64,000 nucleotides of DNA from Rhizobiaceae bacterium (GTDB taxonomy: Bacteria > Pseudomonadota > Alphaproteobacteria > Rhizobiales > Rhizobiaceae): NCBI GenBank assembly GCA_023953845.1, contig JAMLJC010000001.1:3234501-3298500 (forward strand), given 5' to 3'. Positions 50,606 to 58,342 of the stretch are shown in pieces. Position numbers and translations under genes: made by a program. The notes beneath the pieces were generated by a model. It searched no databases, was not told where the DNA came from, and saw only the letters and a program-made list of their open reading frames with translations. Within the stretch, counting starts at the first letter, position 1. Every line of letters starts with the position of its first letter.

Positions 50606-51337
50606 TTAGACTAAAAGGCGGAACGGTGTCTCCACAAGATCGCGGAATGTGGCAAGCAGGTCTTCGGCAATGTCATCCCCTGTCTTCTGGGAGTCGTAGC
50701 TCAACAGGCAGTCGGCGGCGCCATCCCTGTCGGGTGCTCCGATCACGAGGCGCAGCGGAATGCCGTCGACCGTCCGCGCGGCCACGGGCCGGATACCGGG
50801 CCGGCCAAGGAAGGAAACGGCGAGGCTCGCGCCTCCATCGGCACCCGCCGTCGCGCGCATCGCCGCGATCGCGCTCACCGATGCCGCGCCCACGCTGCCA
50901 AGCACCTGACGCTTGCCCGTTCCCGCAAGCAGCAGGATATCGCCGCTGTCAGTCGCTGCCCCGGCAAGCTGCAATGCGACCGCCGCCGCCTTCAGGCATA
51001 TGTCTTCCCGCGCAACGTCGCCTCGCAACACTGCGATCTGCCCGAGCAGTTCCTCAAGCGCGGCAAACGCGACGCGCGTGACAATGGCGGCCGGCTGGGG
51101 TGCTGCCGGAGAAAGAGCGGGCGCGAGATCGGCCGGGGCAGGGGGCGACGCCGTTGCGGTGACAGGTATCCCCACCGGCGCGCGGTATTGAAGCAGATCC
51201 TCGGCCGTGATCCGGCCGTTCGGTCCGCTGCCGGCGATGGCGGCGAGCGGCAGGTTGCGCTCGCGCGCCAGACGGCGGGCATAGGGCGTCGCGCGGATGC
51301 GGCCGGCCGGCATGGCGGAAACATTGCTCGTCGCCAT
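50606..51337 (-). CDS. Small E2-like protein: E3-binding domain plus degenerate acyltransferase core
   Basis: A 243-residue protein with a peripheral-subunit-binding domain (about 15-50; ATPYARRLARERNLPLAAIAGSGPNGRITAEDLL minus interior detail) and an Ala/Pro linker (51-85). The rest resembles the C-terminal portion of 2-oxoacid dehydrogenase acyltransferases. There is no lipoyl domain, and the catalytic HxxxDG is replaced by PDRDGAA near the C-terminus. It could join E3 to the E1-lipoyl protein as a scaffold without transferase activity. Start ATG at 51337, nine bases after the E1 stop. Confidence 0.75.
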   Translation of the reverse strand: MATSNVSAMPAGRIRATPYARRLARERNLPLAAIAGSGPNGRITAEDLLQYRAPVGIPVTATASPPAPADLAPALSPAAPQPAAIVTRVAFAALEELLGQIAVLRGDVAREDICLKAAAVALQLAGAATDSGDILLLAGTGKRQVLGSVGAASVSAIAAMRATAGADGGASLAVSFLGRPGIRPVAARTVDGIPLRLVIGAPDRDGAADCLLSYDSQKTGDDIAEDLLATFRDLVETPFRLLV

Positions 51338-51346
51338 GGCCGCCGC

Positions 51347-53776
51347 TCAATGCACCGCGCCGATGCGGCCGCCCATCGGCACCACCGCCCCGACGGCCTG
51401 CTCGATCGCCAGCTTGCCCGCGACAGGCGCTTCGATTTCCACGACCGCCTTGTCGGTCTCGATCTCGGCCACCACCTCGTTCGCCGCCACCGTGTCGCCA
51501 GCCGCCTTCAGCCAGCGGACGATCGTGCCTTCACTCACGGTCAGGTCGCCGAACGGCATGGTGATCGGCTCGCCGTCGCCGGTAGCCTGCGCGGCAGGTT
51601 TTGGCATTTCTACCGGTGGCGCCGGCGTATTGGTATTCGCCGCCGCGCCGGGCGCGGGCAAAGTCTGATCTGCGGATGCCGGCTCGCCGGCCGCGAGGCC
51701 GGGATAGCGCCAGTGCCACGGAACGGGAACCTTGCCGGCGATAACGTCCTTCGCGGCCGCGACGATCTTCTCGGCGCTGACCAGCATCATGCGTTCCAGC
51801 GACGGAGCCAGCGGATGCGAGACCGGCTCGGTGTGCAGGCGCGCCACCGGCGCGTCGAGTTCGTCGAAGGCGATCTCGTTCATCGCCTGGCCGAGCTCGG
51901 CGCCGACGCCGCACATCGCCCAGCCTTCGTCGACGATCAGCAGCCGGTGCGTCTTGGCGACGCTTTCCGCCACGGTCTTGACGTCGAGCGGCACGATGGT
52001 CCGAAGGTCGATCACCTCGCAATCGATGCCCTGCGCCGCCAGCGTTTCCGCCGCTTCGAGGCTCCGATGCACGAGCTGGCCGGCCGAGACGATGGTGAGA
52101 TCCTTGCCTGCGCGCGCGATACGGGCAACGCCGAACGGCACCAGATGCTCACCCTCCGGCACCTCGCCCTTCGTCGCGAACAGCGCCTTCATCTCCAGCA
52201 TCATAACCGGGTCGGAGGCGCGCAACGCCGTCTTCATCAGACCCTTGGCATCGGCGGGCGTGGAGGGGAGGCAGACGATGAGGCCAGGCACATGCGCCCA
52301 GACCGGATGATAGGCGCCGGAATGATGCGGGCCGGCGCTGCGCACCGCGCCCGCGCCGACGCGCACCACCATCGGAGCGTTCATCTGGTTGTTCGACATG
52401 TAGCGCAGCTTCGCCGCCTGCAACACGATCTGTCCGGCCGCCTCGAACATGAAGTCGGCGAACATCAGGTCGGCGATGGTGCGGGCGCCGGTCGCGGAGG
52501 CGCCGACAGCGGCTCCCGTAAAACCCTGTTCCGAGATCGGCGTGTCGACCATGCGGCCCGGTCCGAACTCCTGCCAGAGGCCCTTCGTGTGGGCGAACGT
52601 GCCGCCGCGTTCGCCCGTACCCTCGCCGAGATAGAGGATCGCCGCGTCGCGCCGCATCTCTTCGGCGATGCCGTCGCGCACCGCGTCAAGCCAGCTCGTC
52701 ATCTTGCCGCCGGTTCTGGGACGTGCGGCGAGCGCGTCCGCCGGGTTCAGCGGTTCGGCGAAGACATGATGGAACGCCGTTGCCGAATCCGGTTCGGGCG
52801 ACTTGCGCGCGAATTCGAGCGCCTCCTGCACGACCTTCTCGATGCGCTCGTCGATCGCGTCGATCTCGCCTTTCGCAGCCGCCTCGAAATCATCGATCAG
52901 CTTCTTGCGGAAATTTGCGATAGGGTCCTTCTTCGCCCATTCGTCGACCTCGGCCTGCGTACGGTAGGTGCCCGTCACCGGATCGCCTTCGTGATGGCCG
53001 ACGGTGCGATAGGTCTTCGCCTCGATGAGCGTAGGGCCGTCGCCGCGCCGGGCCCGCGTCACCGCCTCGCCCATCGCATCGTACATGGCGAGAACGTCGT
53101 TGCCGTCGACGGCGATACCCGGAATGCCGTAGGCGGCGGCCCGCGTGGCGATCTCCGGATTGAGCGTCGCGGTCCTGAGCGGCGTGGCGGTGGCGTAGAG
53201 GTTGTTTTCGCAGACGAAGACCGCCGGCGCCTTCTGGATGCCGGCAAAATTCAGCGATTCATGGAAGCCTGCATGGTTCGTCGCGCCGTCGCCGAAGAAG
53301 GCGACGCCGATATCGTCGCGGCCCTGCGCCCGCGCGCTCATTCCGACGCCGACCGCATGGCTTATTCCTGCCGCGACGATGCCGTTCGTGCCGAACAGCC
53401 CCACGGAACGGTCATAGAGGTGCATGGTGCCGCCGCGCCCGCCGCAGCAGCCGTCGCGCTTGCCGAACAGTTCCGCCATCAGGATGTTGGGATGCATGCC
53501 CTTGGCAAGCGCATGGCCATGGCCGCGATGCGTGGATGTCACCCAGTCGGTGGGCCGGAGGTGGGCGCAGGCGCCCACGGCCGTGGCCTCCTCGCCGATA
53601 TAGAGATGCAGGAAGCCCGGCGTCTCGCCCTTGCGGCAGGCGATCTGGGCGACGCTTTCGAAGCGACGCAGCAACTGCATCTGCTCGTAGAGCCTCAGCA
53701 GCAGGGGAATGTCGAGGTTGTGACCTGCGCGAGCGGAGTCGCTGCCTGCCGAGGCGTTTCGTTGAGAACGGGCCAT
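51347..53776 (-). CDS. Fused 2-oxoacid dehydrogenase E1alpha-E1beta-lipoyl protein
   Basis: An 809-residue three-part fusion. Residues 20-345 are E1alpha, with the thiamine-diphosphate motif FGDGATNHAGFHESLNFA and CENN (162-192). Residues 357-690 are E1beta (LYLGEGTGERGGTF, ISEQGFTGAAVGAS, DLRTIVPLDVKTV). A Pro/Ala linker (700-735) leads to a C-terminal lipoyl domain with K776 in EIETDKAVVEI. It decarboxylates a 2-oxo acid (or acetoin-like ketol) and acylates its own lipoyl arm. I chose the ATG at 53776; an earlier start adds 15 basic residues. No E3 gene is in the window. Confidence 0.9.
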   Translation of the reverse strand: MARSQRNASAGSDSARAGHNLDIPLLLRLYEQMQLLRRFESVAQIACRKGETPGFLHLYIGEEATAVGACAHLRPTDWVTSTHRGHGHALAKGMHPNILMAELFGKRDGCCGGRGGTMHLYDRSVGLFGTNGIVAAGISHAVGVGMSARAQGRDDIGVAFFGDGATNHAGFHESLNFAGIQKAPAVFVCENNLYATATPLRTATLNPEIATRAAAYGIPGIAVDGNDVLAMYDAMGEAVTRARRGDGPTLIEAKTYRTVGHHEGDPVTGTYRTQAEVDEWAKKDPIANFRKKLIDDFEAAAKGEIDAIDERIEKVVQEALEFARKSPEPDSATAFHHVFAEPLNPADALAARPRTGGKMTSWLDAVRDGIAEEMRRDAAILYLGEGTGERGGTFAHTKGLWQEFGPGRMVDTPISEQGFTGAAVGASATGARTIADLMFADFMFEAAGQIVLQAAKLRYMSNNQMNAPMVVRVGAGAVRSAGPHHSGAYHPVWAHVPGLIVCLPSTPADAKGLMKTALRASDPVMMLEMKALFATKGEVPEGEHLVPFGVARIARAGKDLTIVSAGQLVHRSLEAAETLAAQGIDCEVIDLRTIVPLDVKTVAESVAKTHRLLIVDEGWAMCGVGAELGQAMNEIAFDELDAPVARLHTEPVSHPLAPSLERMMLVSAEKIVAAAKDVIAGKVPVPWHWRYPGLAAGEPASADQTLPAPGAAANTNTPAPPVEMPKPAAQATGDGEPITMPFGDLTVSEGTIVRWLKAAGDTVAANEVVAEIETDKAVVEIEAPVAGKLAIEQAVGAVVPMGGRIGAVH

Positions 53777-53825
53777 TTCCCCACCTTTTCTGCGCTTCGA
53801 CCTCTGGCGAGGTTTGCGCATAATG

Positions 53826-53841
53826 TTATAATAGCATTATA
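53826..53841. promoter_or_regulatory. TTATAATAGCAT motif, copy 2, within a TATAAT-AGC-ATTATA dyad
   Basis: TTATAATAGCAT occupies 53826-53837, and TATAAT-AGC-ATTATA (53827-53841) is a perfect dyad. It lies 50 bp upstream of the E1 fusion gene. It can supply a TATAAT -10 in either direction or be an operator. Confidence 0.55.
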
Positions 53842-53945
53842 GCTAACTCTGCGTGTGACGCAATCGCGGTGGGAAACGAGGTGTAGCGCTTTGAAGGTCG
53901 CGTGCGGTCCGTCGGAATCCCGGGAAAGTGTTTGCGTTTGTCGTA

Positions 53946-53959
53946 TGTTATCGGTACCA
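53946..53959. promoter_or_regulatory. LacI-type operator, third copy
   Basis: TGTTATCGGTACCA matches TGNTAYCGGTANCA of the sites at 37884 and 39020. It is 170 bp from both the E1 gene (-) and the binding-protein gene (+). TACCAT could be a -10 for the plus strand and TAACAT for the minus strand; -35 elements are weak. The candidate repressor gene is 2.4 kb to the right (56.4-57.4 kb). Confidence 0.65.
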
Positions 53960-53983
53960 TCGATTGTGAACAAGAGGAATACA

Positions 53984-53995
53984 TTATAATAGCAT
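53984..53995. promoter_or_regulatory. TTATAATAGCAT motif, copy 3
   Basis: The plus strand reads TTATAATAGCAT, 131 bp before the binding-protein ATG. TATAAT (53985-53990) with TTGTGA (53964-53969) could be a promoter with a 15-bp spacer. It lies 25 bp from the LacI-type operator. Confidence 0.5.
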
Positions 53996-54125
53996 AACGT
54001 TGGAGGCGGGAGGAAATGCCTTCAGCGCGTGTGCGGAAAGGGTCGGACGGCCGGAAGCGCGTTGCTTTCCGTGGTCTGCGTGAAAGGCCGGCCTGTCGTA
54101 GATGACATCTCAATGGGAGGAACGA

Positions 54126-54941
54126 ATGAAAGCATTATCGAAATTGGGTACGCTGAGCGTCCTGCTCGGCGCGCTGGTTCTGGCGGCGGCCGCGTCCCTG
54201 GTCTCGCCGGCCTATGCCCAGACCGTCGACGAGATCATCTCGCGCGGCAAGCTGATCATCGCGATCGACACCACTACGCCGCCCTACGGCTTTCTCGACA
54301 AGGATCTGAAGCCCACCGGCTTCGACATCGAGGTCGCCAACAAGATGGGTGAGGCGCTGGGCGTCCCGGTCGAATTCGTCACCATCACCTCGCCGGGCCG
54401 CATTCCGGCGCTGCTGACCAAGCAGGTCGACGCCGTGATCTCGATCTTCTCGATCACCCCGCAGCGCGCCATCCAGATCGACTATTCGATCCCTTATGCG
54501 GGCCAGTCCTCCGTCGTCATCGCGCCGAAAAGCACCGCCATCAAGGGGCCTGAGGACCTTGTCGGCAAGAAGGTCGGCGTGACGCGCGGCACCGGTGAGG
54601 ATGGCTTGCTTACCGCGGCGGCCGAGAAGCACACCGGTATCGAGATTCTGCGCTTCGACGACTATTCCTCGCTGATGCAGGCTGTTTTGTCTGGCCAGCT
54701 CGATGCCGTGGGCGGCGGCGACTACGGCGAAATCTATCTCAAGAAGAGCGCGAACGGGGACGATTTCGAGCAGAAGTTCATCCTGAAGTCGTTCTATTTC
54801 GGTATTGGCGTCGCCAAGGGCAACGACAATCTGCGCCAGTGGATCAACACTTGGCTGATGACGGTCAAGGCTGACGGCACGCTCGAAGACCTGTCGATGA
54901 AATATCGCAACCAGCCGCTACCGCAGCTGCCGGTTTTCTGA
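54126..54941 (+). CDS. Polar amino-acid-type periplasmic binding protein
   Basis: A 271-residue family 3 solute-binding protein. A signal peptide ends near AYA-QT (about residue 31). GKLIIAIDTTTPPYGFLD, KPTGFDIEVANKMGEALG and KQVDAVISIFSITPQR are family marks. It carries a polar or amino acid-like ligand to the two permeases that follow. ATG at 54126 with GGGAGG. A ten-bp hairpin follows the gene. Confidence 0.92.
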   Translation: MKALSKLGTLSVLLGALVLAAAASLVSPAYAQTVDEIISRGKLIIAIDTTTPPYGFLDKDLKPTGFDIEVANKMGEALGVPVEFVTITSPGRIPALLTKQVDAVISIFSITPQRAIQIDYSIPYAGQSSVVIAPKSTAIKGPEDLVGKKVGVTRGTGEDGLLTAAAEKHTGIEILRFDDYSSLMQAVLSGQLDAVGGGDYGEIYLKKSANGDDFEQKFILKSFYFGIGVAKGNDNLRQWINTWLMTVKADGTLEDLSMKYRNQPLPQLPVF

Positions 54942-54960
54942 TCGGATCTACACCTGAGCG

Positions 54961-54983
54961 CCAGGGCCGCCATGCGGCTCTGG
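54961..54983 (+). other. Intercistronic hairpin after the binding-protein gene
   Basis: CCAGGGCCGC and GCGGCTCTGG form ten pairs, one of them G-U, with a CAT loop. No U-run. Placed between binding protein and permease genes, as in the two other importer operons of this window. Confidence 0.62.
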
Positions 54984-55008
54984 CATCATGTCTTGTGACG
55001 GGATGTCA

Positions 55009-55674
55009 ATGACAACCGCCCTGCAGTTCGGTCCGGTTCTGGTGCATTTGGACAGGTTCCTGTGGGGCCTGACGCAGACGCTCCAGTATGCCGTTCTTTC
55101 AATTATCTTCGGTACAATGATCGGCATTCTGGGCGCCGTTGGCCGCGTCTACGGTCCGCGCTGGTTGTCCTGGATCGTCGGCGCCTATGTCGAGCTGATC
55201 CGCAACACGCCGCTCCTGATCCAGCTTTACATCGTGTACTTCTCCCTGCCGCTGATCGGCATGAAGTTCACGCCGGGCACCTCCGCCGTCATTGCGCTGT
55301 CCATCCACCTCGGCGCCTATGCCACGGAGATCATAAGGGCGGGCGTGGAATCCATTCCTGTCGGGCAGATCGAGGCGGCGAAATCGCTCGGCCTCGGCCG
55401 GTACCGCATCATTCGGCACGTCGTGCTGGTGCCTGCGGTGCGTGCCGTCTATCCGTCGCTGTCTGCGCAATTCATCCTGCAACTGATGGGCACGTCCATC
55501 GTCGGCGCCATCGCGGCCGAGGAACTGACCGCCATCGCCAACAATCTGGTGATGCAGACGTTCCGCAGCTTCGAAGTCTACATTGTCGTCGCCGTCATTT
55601 ATTTCGTCGTGGTCCAGTCCGCGAGCCTGCTGCTCGCCGGCCTCGGTCGCCTGCTGTTCAGGTGGAAGCAATGA
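55009..55674 (+). CDS. Polar amino-acid-type ABC permease (HisM/GltJ-like)
   Basis: A 221-residue permease with five helices. RNTPLLIQLYIVYFSLP and the EAA loop GQIEAAKSLGLGRYRIIRHVVL are seen. ATG at 55009 follows GACGGG; in-frame ATGs at 54988 and 55003 are alternatives. Stop overlaps the next start (ATGA). It works with the next permease. Confidence 0.9.
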   Translation: MTTALQFGPVLVHLDRFLWGLTQTLQYAVLSIIFGTMIGILGAVGRVYGPRWLSWIVGAYVELIRNTPLLIQLYIVYFSLPLIGMKFTPGTSAVIALSIHLGAYATEIIRAGVESIPVGQIEAAKSLGLGRYRIIRHVVLVPAVRAVYPSLSAQFILQLMGTSIVGAIAAEELTAIANNLVMQTFRSFEVYIVVAVIYFVVVQSASLLLAGLGRLLFRWKQ

Positions 55675-56357
55675 GCCTTCGCGAGTTCGGCTTCAACGAA
55701 TTCTGGTTCATTCTCGTCGCCGCGAAATGGACGATCCTGCTAGCGGTCATCGCTTTCGTCGGCGGCGGCGCGGTGGGCATGGTGATTGCCGCGCTTCGTG
55801 TCGCGCCGGCGCGGCCGCTGCGCTGGATCGCGACGGCGTATACGCAGTTCTTCATGGGCACGCCGCTGCTCATCCAGCTTTTCATGGCCTATTACGGCTC
55901 GTCGCTGCTCGGCTATCGTCCCGATCCATGGACCGCGGCGGCGCTGACTTTCGTGCTCAACGGCGGCGCGTTCTTCGGCGAGATTTTTCGCGGCGCGATC
56001 GAAGCGATCCCGAAAGGCCAGTGGGAGGCGGCGACGTCTCTCGGCTTTCGGTTCGTGCGCACCTTGAGGCTCGTCATCGTTCCGCAGGCCGTGCGGCTGA
56101 TGCTGCCGCCGACCGTCGGCTTCATGGTCCAGATCGTGAAGTCAACATCCGTCGCATCGCTGATCGGCATGACCGAAGTGGCGCGCGCCTCGGTCCAGAT
56201 AAACACCGTCACGTTCGAGCCGGTATGGGTGTTCGGAACCGCTTCGGCGATCTATTTCGCCCTGTGCTGGCCACTGTCTCTTTATGCAGGCTATCTGGAG
56301 CGCAAACTCGCCGTCGGCACCACGCGCAAGGTGGAGAAGCCACTGGTCGCCGCCTGA
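55671..56357 (+). CDS. Polar amino-acid-type ABC permease (second)
   Basis: A 228-residue permease with MGTPLLIQLFMAYYG and the EAA loop GQWEAATSLGFRFVRTLRLVIVPQ. The operon ends here, two bases before the convergent regulator gene. An ATPase gene, normally part of such operons, is missing; the importer must borrow one from elsewhere. Confidence 0.92.
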   Translation: MSLREFGFNEFWFILVAAKWTILLAVIAFVGGGAVGMVIAALRVAPARPLRWIATAYTQFFMGTPLLIQLFMAYYGSSLLGYRPDPWTAAALTFVLNGGAFFGEIFRGAIEAIPKGQWEAATSLGFRFVRTLRLVIVPQAVRLMLPPTVGFMVQIVKSTSVASLIGMTEVARASVQINTVTFEPVWVFGTASAIYFALCWPLSLYAGYLERKLAVGTTRKVEKPLVAA

Positions 56358-56359
56358 TC

Positions 56360-57394
56360 TCACGCGCTTTCGCGGTCGACGATCTCGAAGCCCAGGCTGG
56401 TGATGGTCGGGATCTTCTGGTTGCCGCCGAGTTTCGCCAGCAGCACCCGCACGGCCCGCCGCCCCATCTCGTAGCGATTCACGCGCACCGTGGTCAGCGG
56501 CGGATAGAGTTGCGCGGCGAGATCCATGTCCCCGTAGCCGGCGATGCCGATGCGTTCCGGCACCTTCCACTGACGCCGGTGGCACTCCTGGATCGCGCCC
56601 ACCGCCAGCGTGTCGCTGGAGAAGAAGATGGCGTCGATGTCCTTGTGCCTTTCGGTCAGTTTTATCAGCGCGTCGGCGCCGCCCTGCGCCGTCAGCGGCA
56701 CCTCCACCTCCATGCCGGCCCGGTCCCTGACGCCGAGTTCCTTCAGCGCGGCGTGATAGCCGATGCGGCGTTGCTGCAGCCGGTCGTTGCCGTGGATCGG
56801 CGTCGAGACGAATCCGATTCGCTTGTAGCCCTTGGCGGCGAGATGCATCGTCATGGCGTAGGCCGTCTCGAAGTTGGAGACGCCGACCACCATGTCGATC
56901 GGCTTGCGCCCCTTGATCTCCGAGATTTCCACCACCGGCGCCGGCCCGTTCTGAAGCAGCGTTCGCGCCGTCTCGCTCTGCACGAAGCTCTGAAGCACGA
57001 GGCCCGCCGGCCGCCAGCCGATCAGCGCGCGGATCGAGCGCTCCTCGGCTTCCGGCGTGAACTCGCCCTGTACCAGAAGCATCGAATAGCCGCTTTCATG
57101 GCACTCGTCCGACATGCCCTGCACCTGCTCGGCGATGCCGGAATTGATCAGGGGCGGCACCACCGTGCCGATCATGCGGCCGCTGCCGCGCATGCTGGAG
57201 GCGAGCCGGTTCGGCACAAAGCCGGCCTGGTCTATTGCCTTGAGCACCTTTTCGCGTGTCTCCGCCGAGACGAGGTCGGGATTGGAAAGCACGCGCGATA
57301 CCGTCATTGGCGCGACGCCGACACGCTTCGCGATTTCGCGCACGCCGAGCCGCGGCGATTGCGGTTTTGCCGCGCGCTGCTTCCCCTTGGCCAT
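56360..57394 (-). CDS. LacI-family repressor, GntR-like
   Basis: A 344-residue LacI-family regulator. The N-terminal HTH (about 16-37; GVREIAKRVGVAPMTVSRVL) and hinge precede a periplasmic-binding-protein-like domain (about 70-340). It resembles the E. coli gluconate repressor GntR, including PMTVSR and the NFEtA segment (VSNFETAYAMT). That protein's site is close to TGTTACCGGTAACA, so this gene product is the best candidate to bind the three sites at 37884, 39020 and 53946. ATG at 57394. Confidence 0.92.
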   Translation of the reverse strand: MAKGKQRAAKPQSPRLGVREIAKRVGVAPMTVSRVLSNPDLVSAETREKVLKAIDQAGFVPNRLASSMRGSGRMIGTVVPPLINSGIAEQVQGMSDECHESGYSMLLVQGEFTPEAEERSIRALIGWRPAGLVLQSFVQSETARTLLQNGPAPVVEISEIKGRKPIDMVVGVSNFETAYAMTMHLAAKGYKRIGFVSTPIHGNDRLQQRRIGYHAALKELGVRDRAGMEVEVPLTAQGGADALIKLTERHKDIDAIFFSSDTLAVGAIQECHRRQWKVPERIGIAGYGDMDLAAQLYPPLTTVRVNRYEMGRRAVRVLLAKLGGNQKIPTITSLGFEIVDRESA

Positions 57395-57553
57395 GAATCC
57401 CCTTGCTCCCGTCGCGGCCGGCTTTTCTCGAATTTATCAGGCGACGCTGCAAACTCAAACGAGAGGTGACCGAGGGCCGGAACACGGAAGCCCTTCGATT
57501 CGCTTGAGATACCCATGGCTTGCGTCTATTCCACCCCGAAGAAGGAGACGCCG

Positions 57554-57907
57554 ATGCCGATCACCCTTTATGGTTTCAAGAACTGCGACACGGTCAAGAA
57601 GGCGCGCAAGTGGCTGGAGAGCCGCGGCGTCGAACATGAGTTCTTCGACTACCGCGTCAAGCCGCTCGACGCGGGGACGGTGGACGGCTGGTTCACCCGT
57701 GCCGGCTGGGAAGCGGTATTCAACCGCAATAGCACCACCTTCAAGGAGCTGCCCGACGCCGAGAGGGCCTCCATCGACGCGGCGAAGGCGAGGAAGATGA
57801 TCCTCGCCGAGACCAATCTCATCAAGCGTCCGGTCCTCGATACCGGCGACCATCTCCTGTTTGGTTTCAAGGCAGAAGCCTATGCCGAGGCCTTGCACGG
57901 GAAGTGA
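57554..57907 (+). CDS. ArsC/Spx family protein (YffB-like)
   Basis: A 117-residue thioredoxin-fold protein with FKNCDTVKKARKWL, where C11 is the single N-terminal cysteine, and IKRPVLDTGDHLLFGF near the end. YffB-type members are reductase-like proteins of poorly known role, not proven arsenate reductases. ATG at 57554 follows AAGGAG; the ATG at 57515 would add 13 residues. The following gene is seven bases away. Confidence 0.88.
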   Translation: MPITLYGFKNCDTVKKARKWLESRGVEHEFFDYRVKPLDAGTVDGWFTRAGWEAVFNRNSTTFKELPDAERASIDAAKARKMILAETNLIKRPVLDTGDHLLFGFKAEAYAEALHGK

Positions 57908-57914
57908 GGTTGCG

Positions 57915-58217
57915 ATGCTTGGAGGTCGTTCGCATGCCGAACTGATGACGCAGTTCCGCGCGGCGCACCGGAACATCTGGAACAGGCGGTTTCACCTCGT
58001 AGGCATCCCCGTCCTGCTGGCTTCCGGCGCGCTTTGGATTGCTTCGCCCTTTGTCGCCGGCCTATGGATGTGGCCCGCCGTCATGATGCCGATCGGCTTC
58101 GCCTGCCAGTTCATCGGACATGCGATCGAAGGCAACAGGCCGGAAGTCTTTCAGGACTGGCGGTTTTTCTTCATAGGCATCGAATGGTGGTTCGACCTCC
58201 TGCGCGGCCGCGCATGA
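57915..58217 (+). CDS. DUF962 (Mpo1-like) membrane protein
   Basis: A 100-residue membrane protein with two or three hydrophobic segments. RNIWNRRFHLVGIPVLL and FIGHAIEGNRPEVFQDW hold the conserved histidines of the DUF962/YGL010w family. The yeast member Mpo1 is a dioxygenase in 2-hydroxy fatty acid alpha-oxidation; whether the bacterial proteins do this is not established. ATG at 57915. Confidence 0.85.
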   Translation: MLGGRSHAELMTQFRAAHRNIWNRRFHLVGIPVLLASGALWIASPFVAGLWMWPAVMMPIGFACQFIGHAIEGNRPEVFQDWRFFFIGIEWWFDLLRGRA

Positions 58218-58237
58218 CGAGGGTCCGGCTGTCCTCT

Positions 58238-58342
58238 GGAGCATTTCCAGCAAAAGTGTGAAGCGGTTTTGCGTCCGGCAATGCGGCTAAAACAAAAAGA
58301 CGGAGCGGTTGCGCCGATTCCATAAGAACCGGAACCGCTCTA
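58238..58342. repeat. Rhizobiales-type intergenic repeat
   Basis: About 105 bp beginning GAGCATTTCCAGCAAAAG and including AAGCGGTTTTGCGTCCGG, then GAGCGGTT (58303-58310) and AACCGCTC (58333-58340) as hairpin arms. I recognise it from memory as similar to a common interspersed repeat in Mesorhizobium-like genomes. It separates two convergent genes and may end transcription; the right arm reaches the aminopeptidase stop. Confidence 0.65.

Noticed and set aside
51188..53842. A plus-strand open frame of 884 codons opposite the E1 fusion gene
   Set aside because: It is antisense to a gene with clear E1alpha, E1beta and lipoyl motifs and shows no family motif; its Arg/His-rich composition is typical of GC-rich antisense frames.
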